Positions 1 through 6,771 of a stretch of 40,600 nt of DNA are shown piece by piece. Made by a program: the position numbers and the translations under genes. The DNA is from Victivallales bacterium (GTDB taxonomy: Bacteria > Verrucomicrobiota > Lentisphaeria > Oligosphaerales > Oligosphaeraceae). The notes under the pieces were generated by a model. That model worked only from the letters and a program-made list of their open reading frames with translations, had not been told where the DNA came from and searched no databases. Where the stretch lies: NCBI GenBank assembly GCA_017548425.1, contig JAFZAB010000128.1, positions 1 to 40,600 of the forward strand, given 5' to 3'. Within the stretch, counting starts at the first letter, position 1. Each line of letters begins with the position of its first letter.

Positions 1-22
1 GCCGGGGGCCTTTTCTTTTTCC

Positions 23-82
23 GCGCGGGGCGGAGCCCGCGCATCTTCATGCCGCGCGCTTTCATGCCGCGCGCTTTCATGC
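23..82. repeat. GC-rich hairpin and 15-bp tandem repeat
   Basis: GCGCGGG (23-29) pairs with CCCGCGC (36-42) around a 6-nt loop. It is followed by two exact copies of TTCATGCCGCGCGCT (46-60, 61-75) and a partial third (76-82). This is probably intergenic repeat or the end of an upstream unit lying outside the window. No gene is visible before position 180. Confidence 0.6.
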
Positions 83-179
83 TTTTTCCTACTTGCTAGA
101 AAACATGTAAGCTTGCAGTATATTATTATTTCTATTTTGGGTGAGAGAAAGCGTTTTTTGCAATTTGGAGTATTGTAAA

Positions 180-1001
180 ATGTCACCGAAAAAAGTATTG
201 ACAGTTGCTGGTTCTGATTGCAGTGGTGGAGCTGGCATTCAGGCTGATTTGAAAACGTTTCAGGAACGTGATGTCTATGGGATGGTCGCCGTTACCTGCC
301 TTGTGGCCATGGTTCCGGAAAACTGGCATCATATCGTGACGCCGGTTGACACAGATATGATTGAAAAGCAGTTCAAAGCCGTCGCCAATGGCATCGGTGT
401 TGAAGCCGTGAAGACGGGAATGCTGCCGACTGTGGAGATCATCAAGTTGGCGGGTGAACTTCTTGCCGCCGCGAAGATTCCGAAAGTCGTGATTGATCCG
501 GTCATGGTTTGCAAGGGGGCGGGGCAGCCTTTGTTCCCGGAGAATACGAAAGCCATGATAGACTATCTGTTGCCGTTGGCGGATGTCGTTACACCGAATA
601 CATTTGAGGCGGAGCAATTGGCGGGTATGGATGAGTTCAAGTCAGAAGACGATCTGTTGACAGCCGCGAAGAAAATCCATGCCTTGGGAGCAAAGAATGT
701 CGTCATCAAGGCGGCGAGAATTTTTGATAACAAAACGGTTGATTTGTTCTATGACGGAAAGGACGCGTCATGGCTGCGTGGCGATAAGGTCAATACTACA
801 TGGACTCATGGGGCGGGATGTTCGTTTTCCGCCTGCATCACGGCGGAATTGGCGAAAGGCAAGTCCGCGGCGGAAGCGGTGGCGATGGCTCGCGAGTTCG
901 TGCGTTGCGGATTGGAGCATTCCTTCCCGTTGAATCAGTTCGTCGGACCGATTTACCACAAGGCTTTGGCCAAATTCAATCCAGTTGTCGCAGAAAAGTG
1001 A
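180..1001 (+). CDS. thiD: Hydroxymethylpyrimidine/phosphomethylpyrimidine kinase
   Basis: ThiD is a cytosolic ribokinase-fold enzyme that phosphorylates hydroxymethylpyrimidine and then its monophosphate, giving HMP-PP for thiamine synthesis. The 273-residue product has the usual family length. The N-terminal substrate loop AGSDCSGGAGIQADLKTF (residues 10-27), a central VIDPVMVCKGAG segment, the PNTFEAEQL segment and the C-terminal anion-hole motif HGAGCSFSA are all visible; the family more often has HGTGC in the last one. I chose ATG 180 over an in-frame GTG at 141 because GGAG (167-170) lies 9 nt upstream and the family sequence begins right there. The HNH gene follows after 10 bp. No other thiamine gene is present, so this is an isolated salvage/biosynthesis gene. 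Pyridoxal kinase activity of the ThiD type is a less likely alternative. Confidence 0.93.
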   Translation: MSPKKVLTVAGSDCSGGAGIQADLKTFQERDVYGMVAVTCLVAMVPENWHHIVTPVDTDMIEKQFKAVANGIGVEAVKTGMLPTVEIIKLAGELLAAAKIPKVVIDPVMVCKGAGQPLFPENTKAMIDYLLPLADVVTPNTFEAEQLAGMDEFKSEDDLLTAAKKIHALGAKNVVIKAARIFDNKTVDLFYDGKDASWLRGDKVNTTWTHGAGCSFSACITAELAKGKSAAEAVAMAREFVRCGLEHSFPLNQFVGPIYHKALAKFNPVVAEK

Positions 1002-1011
1002 CATTGGTTGC

Positions 1012-1377
1012 ATGATGGAAACAGAAGAACAGCATATTCCAGAGGAATTGGAAGAGACGGTCTCTTCCGATTCCTCCGCCTTTGACGCGGAGGGATTTAT
1101 CGACACGGCGGACGAAGAGCACATCCGCCGTGAGAAGGCGAAGGCGCGCGAGATGCGTCAGTCCCAATGGTGGAAAAACGAATGCGGCAAAGGCGTTTGC
1201 TATTATTGCAAACGCCGCATACCGCCGAAAGAACTGACGATGGATCATATCGTGCCTATCATCCGCGGCGGGTTTACGCGAAAAGGCAATGTGGTGCCTT
1301 GCTGCAAGGAATGCAACAACAAGAAAAAATACATGTTGCCGATTGAATGGCAGGAGTATATGGATAGTTTAAAATGA
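1012..1377 (+). CDS. HNH endonuclease-domain protein
   Basis: Small 121-residue protein. The N-terminal half is acidic and then highly charged with no recognisable domain. The C-terminal half is an HNH/McrA-type beta-beta-alpha metal finger: CYYC and CKEC zinc knuckles bracket DHIVPIIRGG (the catalytic His follows the Asp) and an Asn in RKGNVVPCC. Such proteins nick or cut DNA with a metal ion, but stand-alone HNH proteins have varied and often unknown roles. ATG 1012 (or 1015) is preferred to a TTG at 985 that overlaps thiD. The ribosome-binding site is weak. It probably shares a transcript with thiD (10 bp gap). No methyltransferase or phage gene is nearby, so a restriction role is not supported. 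Confidence 0.85.
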   Translation: MMETEEQHIPEELEETVSSDSSAFDAEGFIDTADEEHIRREKAKAREMRQSQWWKNECGKGVCYYCKRRIPPKELTMDHIVPIIRGGFTRKGNVVPCCKECNNKKKYMLPIEWQEYMDSLK

Positions 1378-1454
1378 TTTGAAATTCCGCTTGATTTCAG
1401 TCGTCATACATGACGCGCAATGCTGGAATTGCATCAAAAACAAGGAGATACGAC

Positions 1455-2354
1455 ATGTCGGAAATGAAAGTGGCGATAATCGGGCTTGATACGAGCCATA
1501 GCGTGGCGATGCCGAAACTCATGAATGATCCGGCGTGCGAGCCGGATATGAAAGTTCCCGGCATGAAGGCGGTGACTTGCCTGCGCTTCGAGACACCGTT
1601 CCAAGGCAAGGAAGGTTTGGACAACCGCCAAGCCCAATTGGAAGGATGGGGCGTGAAAGTCACGCTTAATTTTGATGAAGCGATTGCGGATTGCGACGTT
1701 ATCATGATGGAAATCAATGATCCGGCCTACCATCTTGATTATTTCAAGCGTCTTGCGAATTTAGGCAAGCCGATATTCTTGGACAAGCCGATGGCGGCCA
1801 ACGTCGCCGAAAGTCGTGAAATCATGGATTTGGCGCGGCGTTATGGGACGCGTGTCTGGTCTGGTTCCAGCCTCCCGTTTTCGCCGGCGATCAAAGCCGC
1901 GATGGAGAAGACGAATGGCCAGCCAGTCGTCATTGGCAGTTGCTTTGGCGCGATGGGCACGGCTCCCGCGGGCGATTCGCTGATTTGGTACGGCGTTCAC
2001 AGCTTTGAGATGCTGCAACGCCTCATGGGAACTGGCGCAAAGCTTGTGCGTTCCATTGACAATGGTGTAAGCATCGTGACATCCGTTGATTATGAAGATG
2101 GACGCCGTGGCGTGATTGAATCCATTCGCGGATTGTGGGCGTATGGCGGCCGTATCCAGACGAAGAATCAAGTTCAGTTCTTCAATGTTGATTCAAGCCG
2201 TTTGTACCATGACTTGCTGTTGGAAGTGAAGGCCTTCTTTGAAGGCGGCGAAGCTCCTGTTTCCATGGAGCAGACGTTCGAAGGCATGGCGATGATGGAA
2301 GCGGCACGCAAGTCGATTGAGACGGGCCGTGCGGTTGAAGTCGAGAAATTGTAA
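1455..2354 (+). CDS. Gfo/Idh/MocA-family oxidoreductase
   Basis: NAD(P)-dependent oxidoreductase, probably acting on a sugar, sugar acid or polyol; the substrate is not predictable. The 299-residue protein starts with a Rossmann strand (KVAIIGLDTSHS) in which the usual GxGxxG is replaced by GLDTSHS, a variant seen in one subfamily of this superfamily. The catalytic-lysine motif is present as LDKPMA at about residue 109-114, with Asp in place of the commoner Glu of EKP. ATG 1455 has AAGGAG at 1442-1447, 7 nt upstream; the longer frame from ATG 1410 lacks family sequence. It is followed 15 bp later by the fumarase-like gene and then by a second Gfo/Idh/MocA gene, which suggests one catabolic operon. 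Confidence 0.9.
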   Translation: MSEMKVAIIGLDTSHSVAMPKLMNDPACEPDMKVPGMKAVTCLRFETPFQGKEGLDNRQAQLEGWGVKVTLNFDEAIADCDVIMMEINDPAYHLDYFKRLANLGKPIFLDKPMAANVAESREIMDLARRYGTRVWSGSSLPFSPAIKAAMEKTNGQPVVIGSCFGAMGTAPAGDSLIWYGVHSFEMLQRLMGTGAKLVRSIDNGVSIVTSVDYEDGRRGVIESIRGLWAYGGRIQTKNQVQFFNVDSSRLYHDLLLEVKAFFEGGEAPVSMEQTFEGMAMMEAARKSIETGRAVEVEKL

Positions 2355-2369
2355 GGAAAACGTTGGCCC

Positions 2370-3221
2370 ATGGGAATGCGTGAGCAGTTGCTGTCGCTAG
2401 TCGTGAAGACGAGCGTTGATTTGCCTCCTGATGTCGAAGGCGCGTTGGAGAAGGCGTTGTCGTTGTCGGAGAAAGGCTCGGGGGAGGAGGCGGCATTGCG
2501 GACGATGCTGTCGAATGCCGCGATGGCTCGTGAGAAGCGTATGCCGATCTGTCAGGACACGGGAACGCTGATGTTCGTGGTGGAAGCATCTTCGACTTTG
2601 AAACGCAACGACTTCCAAGAAGCGGCAGAATGGGCGGTCGCGGAAGCGACACGTCTTGGCGTTTTGCGGCAGAACTGTGTCAATTCCCTGACAGGAAAGA
2701 ATACGGGAAACAATTTGGGAGTCGGCAGCCCTGTCGTTCATTGGCATGATGCAGGCGGGGCTGTTTCCCGTGTGACGTTGATGTTAAAGGGCGGCGGCAG
2801 TGAGAACATGGGCATCCAATACAGCCTGCCGGATTCAACGTTGGGGGCGGGCCGCAATCTGGAAGGTGTTCGCCGTTGTGTTCTTGACGCTGTGCATCGT
2901 GCGCAAGGGCAGGGATGTGCTCCTGGGATTCTTGGTGTGTGCATCGGCGGTGATCGTGCAACTGGTTATGTCGAAAGCAAATTGCAATTGCTTCGAAAAA
3001 TCGGCGAGAGAAGTTCCGAGCCTGAATTGGCGGAATTGGAGGAGCGGTTGTTGAAGGAGGCGAACAGCCTTGGCATTGGCGCGATGGGATTCGGCGGCAA
3101 GATGACATTGCTGGATGTGTTCATCGGATGGCGCTGCCGTTTGCCGGCGTCTTATTTCGTCAGTATTTCCTACATGTGCTGGTGCTGTCGCCGCCAGACG
3201 ATTGAGTTGACAGAAAACTAA
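2370..3221 (+). CDS. Class I fumarase / L-tartrate dehydratase, alpha subunit
   Basis: This is the iron-sulfur (N-terminal, TtdA/FumA-type) half of a class I hydro-lyase that adds or removes water from fumarate, tartrate or a related dicarboxylate. At 283 residues it matches the alpha subunit of two-subunit enzymes. The motifs are PICQDTG (Cys61), SLTGKNTGNN, KGGGSEN, QGCAPGILGV (Cys183), GIGAMGFGGKMT and a C-terminal SYFVSISYMCW (Cys270). Cys61, 183 and 270 are plausible [4Fe-4S] ligands by position. The start at ATG 2370 follows AAGGA (2353-2357) at a long spacing; ATG 2376 is possible. The beta subunit (TtdB/FumA C-terminal domain) that completes the active site is absent from this window; the next gene is an oxidoreductase. 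Fumarate, tartrate and other substrates cannot be told apart here. Confidence 0.9.
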   Translation: MGMREQLLSLVVKTSVDLPPDVEGALEKALSLSEKGSGEEAALRTMLSNAAMAREKRMPICQDTGTLMFVVEASSTLKRNDFQEAAEWAVAEATRLGVLRQNCVNSLTGKNTGNNLGVGSPVVHWHDAGGAVSRVTLMLKGGGSENMGIQYSLPDSTLGAGRNLEGVRRCVLDAVHRAQGQGCAPGILGVCIGGDRATGYVESKLQLLRKIGERSSEPELAELEERLLKEANSLGIGAMGFGGKMTLLDVFIGWRCRLPASYFVSISYMCWCCRRQTIELTEN

Positions 3222-3239
3222 AACAGAAGTGGAACGGAC

Positions 3240-4445
3240 ATGAAGTCGAAAATCGTATTGGTTGGCATCGGCGGTTACGGCGGACAGTATGTAATGGCGT
3301 TGACGAACTGGAAGGGCGATCGCAATTGGGAGGTTGTGGGAATCGTCGATCCCATGGCGGAGAAAGCGCAACGCCGTGCGGAGGCGTTGGCGCTTTGCGA
3401 CCGTGTCTATAACACATTGGATGACTTTTATGCGGAGCGGCAGGCCGATTTGGCCGTGATTGCTTCGCCGATTCAGTATCATTGCGAACAGACTTGCGCG
3501 GCATTGGCGCATGGTACGAATGTCTTGTGCGAGAAGCCAATTTGCGCCGTCATTCAGCAAGCCTATGAGATGATCGAAGCTCGTGACAAGGGCGACGGCA
3601 AGTTTGTGGCGATTGGTTACCAGTGGTCGTTCAGCCCGCAGATGCAGGCTTTGAAAGCGGACATTCTGGCGGGAATGTATGGTAATCCGAAACGGTTGAA
3701 AACCATTGCCTTATGGCCACGAACCGATACGTATTACGGCCGAAACAATTGGGCAGGCGGCCTCAAAAGCGCCAAAGGCGACTGGATATTGGACAGCCCT
3801 GTGAACAATGCGACGGCACATTACCTGCATAACATGCTGTATGTGATCGGGCCGGCTGTCGATCGGTCGGCGACGCCTGTGTCCGTGCAGGCCGAATTGT
3901 ATCGCGCGAATCCGATCACGAATTACGATACGGCCGCGTTGCGCGTCATGACAGACGGTGGTGCGGAGATTCTGTTCTACACAACGCATGCCGTGAGCCG
4001 CCTGCGCGGGCCGGAATTCGTGTATGAATTTGAAAACGGCACAGTTTATTATGATACGCGAAAGCGTCGCATGTGGTCTGTATTGAAGGATGGAGCCATG
4101 AAGGAATACGGCAATCCGCATCAAGGCGTCGAATGCAAGCTTGGCGATTCCATCAAAGCGTCGTTGGGCGAAGGCGGTATTGTCTGCGGCCCCGAGGCGG
4201 CGATGATGCACACGCTTTGCATGAACGGTGCGCAGGAATCCGTGCCGTCTGTAAAAGAATTTCCGTGGCGCGATGTTTACAAGATGGGGGCTCCTGGTAG
4301 CCAAGTCCGTGTCATGACAGGACTTGCAGAGCAGATGGAAGGCGCTTACGACGCGAATCTGCTGCCGGGCGAATATCAACCAATGGCGTGGACACAGCTT
4401 GGACAAAAGGTTTCATTGAAGGACTATAAGTCCTTCAATGGTTAG
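3240..4445 (+). CDS. Gfo/Idh/MocA-family oxidoreductase
   Basis: Second NAD(P)-dependent Gfo/Idh/MocA enzyme of the cluster, 401 residues. The dinucleotide fold is canonical (VLVGIGGYGG near residue 6) and the catalytic motif is CEKPI at about residue 97-101. The C-terminal alpha/beta domain carries DSPVNNATAHYLHNML, matching the family's conserved His region. It is unlike its neighbour at 1455-2354 in sequence and is not a recent duplicate. ATG 3240 begins 18 bp after the fumarase alpha gene, with only a weak AGTGGA upstream. The stop codon lies inside a 7-bp tandem repeat (GGTTAGT), so the last codons abut repeat DNA. A sugar or sugar-acid dehydrogenase role is likely; the substrate is unknown. 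Confidence 0.9.
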   Translation: MKSKIVLVGIGGYGGQYVMALTNWKGDRNWEVVGIVDPMAEKAQRRAEALALCDRVYNTLDDFYAERQADLAVIASPIQYHCEQTCAALAHGTNVLCEKPICAVIQQAYEMIEARDKGDGKFVAIGYQWSFSPQMQALKADILAGMYGNPKRLKTIALWPRTDTYYGRNNWAGGLKSAKGDWILDSPVNNATAHYLHNMLYVIGPAVDRSATPVSVQAELYRANPITNYDTAALRVMTDGGAEILFYTTHAVSRLRGPEFVYEFENGTVYYDTRKRRMWSVLKDGAMKEYGNPHQGVECKLGDSIKASLGEGGIVCGPEAAMMHTLCMNGAQESVPSVKEFPWRDVYKMGAPGSQVRVMTGLAEQMEGAYDANLLPGEYQPMAWTQLGQKVSLKDYKSFNG

Positions 4446-4520
4446 TGGTTAGTGGTTAGTGGTTAGTGACTGGAAGGGCTGTTTTTCAGCGTGGTCGATG
4501 GTCAGTGGTTAGTGGTTAAT
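4440..4520. repeat. Heptamer repeats between convergent genes
   Basis: Four exact GGTTAGT units (4440-4467) and three near-units (4500-4520) fill the space between two convergent genes. The TAG ending the left gene (4443-4445) and the TAA ending the right, minus-strand gene (4516-4518) both lie inside the arrays. No hairpin terminator is evident here. Confidence 0.85.
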
Positions 4521-5484
4521 TGACGACATTGATTGGCACGCCTTCAGCGAACGCCTTGATGTTGTTGACAAGCACGTCCACAAGGCGGCTTTTCGCTTCC
4601 GCCGTCGCCCACGCGAGATGCGGGGTGATGAAGCAATTTTTTGCGGTGAGAAGCGGATTGTCCGCTGTGGGCGGTTCCGTTGAAAGCGTGTCAGCGGCGG
4701 CTCCCTCGATTTGTCCGTTGTTCAAAGCGTCCGCCAATGCGGCTTCGTCAACGACGGGGCCGCGGCTTGTGTTGATGAGAATGGCGGAGCGTTTCATCAT
4801 GGCGAGTTTTTCCGCATTGACGAGTTTTTCCGTCTGCGGTGTCAACGGACAATGCAATGTGACGAAGTCGCTGATCTTGAATAGTTTATCAAGATCGATC
4901 TGTTTGATGTAATTTGGAACGTCCGTCTTCTCCGTGCGAGAATGTGCAACGACTTCCATGCCGAAGGCGTGGGCGATTTCCGCCACTTTTCGGCCGATAC
5001 GGCCAAGACCGACAATGCCGATAGTCTTATGTGCAAGTTCATGCAATGGCGTGACTTGAAAATAAAAGAACGGGCAGTTCGTCCAGCCATTTTGATGGAC
5101 GGCTTCCGAATGCTTCGCGACGTTCATGGAATGTTCCAAAATGAAGGCGAAGACTGTCTGCGCAACGGAATCCGTGCTGTAGGCGGGCACGTTGGTGACG
5201 ACAATGCCGCGCCGCGCGGCTTCCGCCGTGTCGATGACGTTATAGCCAGTGGCCGCGACGCCGATGTATTTTAGACAAGGCATCAGCGGAAGGTTCTGCG
5301 CGTTGAATTTTACCTTATTCGTAATAATCAAATCGGCGTCTTTGGCGCGCTCAAGCAATTCTTCCTGTGTCGTGCTCTTAAAGAAGGCGATTTCAGAGAC
5401 ATATGGCTTGATACGGGCAAGATCTTCTTCAGGCGTGTCCTGCCAGAAGCCATCTGTGATGACGAGTTTTTTGAATTTCTGCAT
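4516..5484 (-). CDS. D-2-hydroxyacid dehydrogenase (glycerate/hydroxypyruvate type)
   Basis: NAD-dependent D-isomer-specific 2-hydroxyacid dehydrogenase, 322 residues, interconverting a 2-keto acid such as hydroxypyruvate and its D-2-hydroxy acid in the cytosol. The coenzyme fold is shown by IGIVGLGRIGRKVAE. The catalytic residues are the Arg in INTSRGPVVDE, the Glu in DTLSTEPP and the His in ITPHLAWAT. Overall form is closest to glycerate dehydrogenase (HprA-like). The start at 5484 has AAGGGAAAA on the minus strand 7-12 nt upstream. It converges on the oxidoreductase/fumarase operon and may belong to the same sugar-acid pathway, although it is transcribed separately. The terminal codons run into the GGTTAGT heptamer array. 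Confidence 0.92.
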   Translation of the reverse strand: MQKFKKLVITDGFWQDTPEEDLARIKPYVSEIAFFKSTTQEELLERAKDADLIITNKVKFNAQNLPLMPCLKYIGVAATGYNVIDTAEAARRGIVVTNVPAYSTDSVAQTVFAFILEHSMNVAKHSEAVHQNGWTNCPFFYFQVTPLHELAHKTIGIVGLGRIGRKVAEIAHAFGMEVVAHSRTEKTDVPNYIKQIDLDKLFKISDFVTLHCPLTPQTEKLVNAEKLAMMKRSAILINTSRGPVVDEAALADALNNGQIEGAAADTLSTEPPTADNPLLTAKNCFITPHLAWATAEAKSRLVDVLVNNIKAFAEGVPINVVN

Positions 5485-5587
5485 GGTGTTTTTCCCTTTT
5501 GCACATGGATTGGATATACATACCTAATAATATTCTCCATTGTGGGCAAAAAACGAGTTTTCTTGTATGGAATAGGTTGTTTTTATT

Positions 5588-5644
5588 GCCAACGGCGAGA
5601 CGCCGATGGCACCTCCCCGGCCAACGGCGAGACGCCGATGGCAC
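5588..5644. repeat. 32-bp-period tandem hairpin repeat
   Basis: Two copies of a 25-bp unit (5588-5612 and 5620-5644) start 32 bp apart. Each contains the perfect small palindrome CGGCGAGACGCCG (5-bp stem, 3-nt loop). This looks like an intergenic REP-type element. It lies between the dehydrogenase start and the Hsp20 promoter. Confidence 0.8.
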
Positions 5645-5653
5645 TTCCCACTG

Positions 5654-5690
5654 TGTCAAAAAGTCCATTGTGGCGTGTCAAAACGTCACA
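5654..5690 (+). promoter_or_regulatory. Putative upstream activator sites for hsp20 operon
   Basis: TGTCAAAAAGTC (5654-5665) and TGTCAAAACGTC (5676-5687) are direct repeats with one mismatch, 22 bp apart (two helical turns), about 80-100 bp upstream of the sigma54-like promoter. This arrangement is typical of enhancer-binding-protein sites; the binding protein is unknown. Confidence 0.5.
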
Positions 5691-5752
5691 GTTGGGAAGA
5701 AAAATAGCGGAAAAACAGAAAAAATCATCTGTTTTTGTAGCTTGTTGAAAAG

Positions 5753-5769
5753 TTGGCACGCTGTCTGCT
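5753..5769 (+). promoter_or_regulatory. Sigma54-type promoter (-24/-12) of the hsp20 pair
   Basis: TTGGCACGctgtcTGCT matches the RpoN consensus (TGGCAC-N5-TTGC). The GG (5755-5756) and GC (5767-5768) are exactly 12 bp apart, and only one T of TTGC differs. Transcription would begin near 5780. A 6-bp inverted repeat, GTTCTT-CAA-AAGAAC (5781-5795), lies at the mRNA 5' end. A weaker sigma70 reading (TTGAAA 5745, TAAAAT 5769) overlaps it. Confidence 0.6.
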
Positions 5770-5839
5770 AAAATGAAATTGTTCTTCAAAAGAACTAAAA
5801 GAAACAAGAAACCATAAAATAAAAAAGGAGTTGAAGATT

Positions 5840-6271
5840 ATGTGGAAAACGACAGGTACATTGCTTTGGGATCCGTGGCGTGAACTGATGAACGCTGGCA
5901 ACGGTTTTGATGAATTGCTGAATGGTCTGGTTGGCAGACGTGGCGAGTTTCCGCCGACGAATGTTTGGATGGACGAAAACAAAATCGAATTTGCTTTCGA
6001 ACTTCCTGGCATGAAGGCTGAAAATCTGGATGTTACGGCGAAACATGACACGTTGACCATCAAAGGTAAACGTGACGAAGAAGCACTGCCGGAAGGCGCG
6101 ATGTTCTTGCGTCAGGAACGCGGAGCGGGTTACTTCTCAAGAAGTTTCTCACTGCCGTTCAAGGTTGATTCGGAAAAGGTTGAGGCTCGTTATGTGAATG
6201 GTATTCTTAAGGTTACGCTTCCGAAAGCATCGGATGTCATGCCGAAGAAGATCAATGTCATCAACGGCTGA
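5840..6271 (+). CDS. Hsp20/alpha-crystallin small heat-shock protein
   Basis: ATP-independent holdase that binds unfolding proteins and keeps them refoldable. The 143-residue product has a short N-terminal arm, an alpha-crystallin domain from about residue 38 (the FELPGMKAENLDVTAKHDTLTIKG strands are recognisable) and ends with the family signature NGILKVTLPKA. The usual C-terminal IxI anchor is weak (MPKKINVI). ATG 5840 has a strong AAGGAG (5825-5830) 9 nt upstream; the TTG at 5831 is too close to it. It is the first gene of a two-gene unit with 6320-6694, read from the sigma54-type promoter and closed by the terminator at 6715-6758. Confidence 0.95.
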   Translation: MWKTTGTLLWDPWRELMNAGNGFDELLNGLVGRRGEFPPTNVWMDENKIEFAFELPGMKAENLDVTAKHDTLTIKGKRDEEALPEGAMFLRQERGAGYFSRSFSLPFKVDSEKVEARYVNGILKVTLPKASDVMPKKINVING

Positions 6272-6319
6272 AGCTAAACTAATTAAGTAAACAACAATTA
6301 AATAAAAGGAGAATAAACC

Positions 6320-6694
6320 ATGTCGGAGCAAATTGAAAAAAACAACAATGAAAAGAGGGAAATTCCAGTCGTAACCCCGAAAGTTGATATCATGGAGACG
6401 GAGACGATTGTGTATCTGGTGGCAGAGATGCCAGGGGTGAGCGAAAAGAATGTTGACATTGATCTGCAAGGCAACAATCTGACGATTCGAGGAAGTACAG
6501 TGCCTGATAGCGGCCAAGCGGAGCCGACACGCTCTGAATACTATCCCGAAAAGGCGTATGAACGCCAGTTCACATTGGGCAACAGCATTGATTTGGCCAA
6601 CATCAGCGCGAACATGAAGGACGGCATCCTGAGGCTCACGCTTCCGAAAGTCAAAGAACATTCCCCGCGGAAGATCGAAGTGAAGTGCTGCTAA
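6320..6694 (+). CDS. Hsp20/alpha-crystallin small heat-shock protein (second copy)
   Basis: Second small heat-shock protein of the pair, 124 residues, diverged from its neighbour. The alpha-crystallin domain runs from about residue 20 (ETIVYLVAEMPGVSEKNVDI) to DGILRLTLPKV near residue 108, followed by a short SPRKIEV tail that can serve as the IxI-like anchor. A strong AAAGGAG (6306-6311) lies 8 nt before ATG 6320. The 48-bp gap to the first copy has no promoter or terminator, so they are very likely co-transcribed and may form mixed oligomers. An intrinsic terminator follows 20 bp after the stop. Confidence 0.94.
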   Translation: MSEQIEKNNNEKREIPVVTPKVDIMETETIVYLVAEMPGVSEKNVDIDLQGNNLTIRGSTVPDSGQAEPTRSEYYPEKAYERQFTLGNSIDLANISANMKDGILRLTLPKVKEHSPRKIEVKCC

Positions 6695-6714
6695 GGCACG
6701 TCGGGTAAACGGCG

Positions 6715-6758
6715 GCGCGGCGCATGGAAATGAAAAATCCATGCGCCGCGCTTTTTTT
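6715..6758 (+). terminator. Intrinsic terminator of the hsp20 operon
   Basis: Perfect 14-bp GC-rich stem (6715-6728 with 6738-6751), 9-nt A-rich loop, then seven T (6752-6758). There is no T tract on the other strand, so it does not serve the convergent minus-strand gene. Confidence 0.95.
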
Positions 6759-6771
6759 GTTTTGCGGTGTT

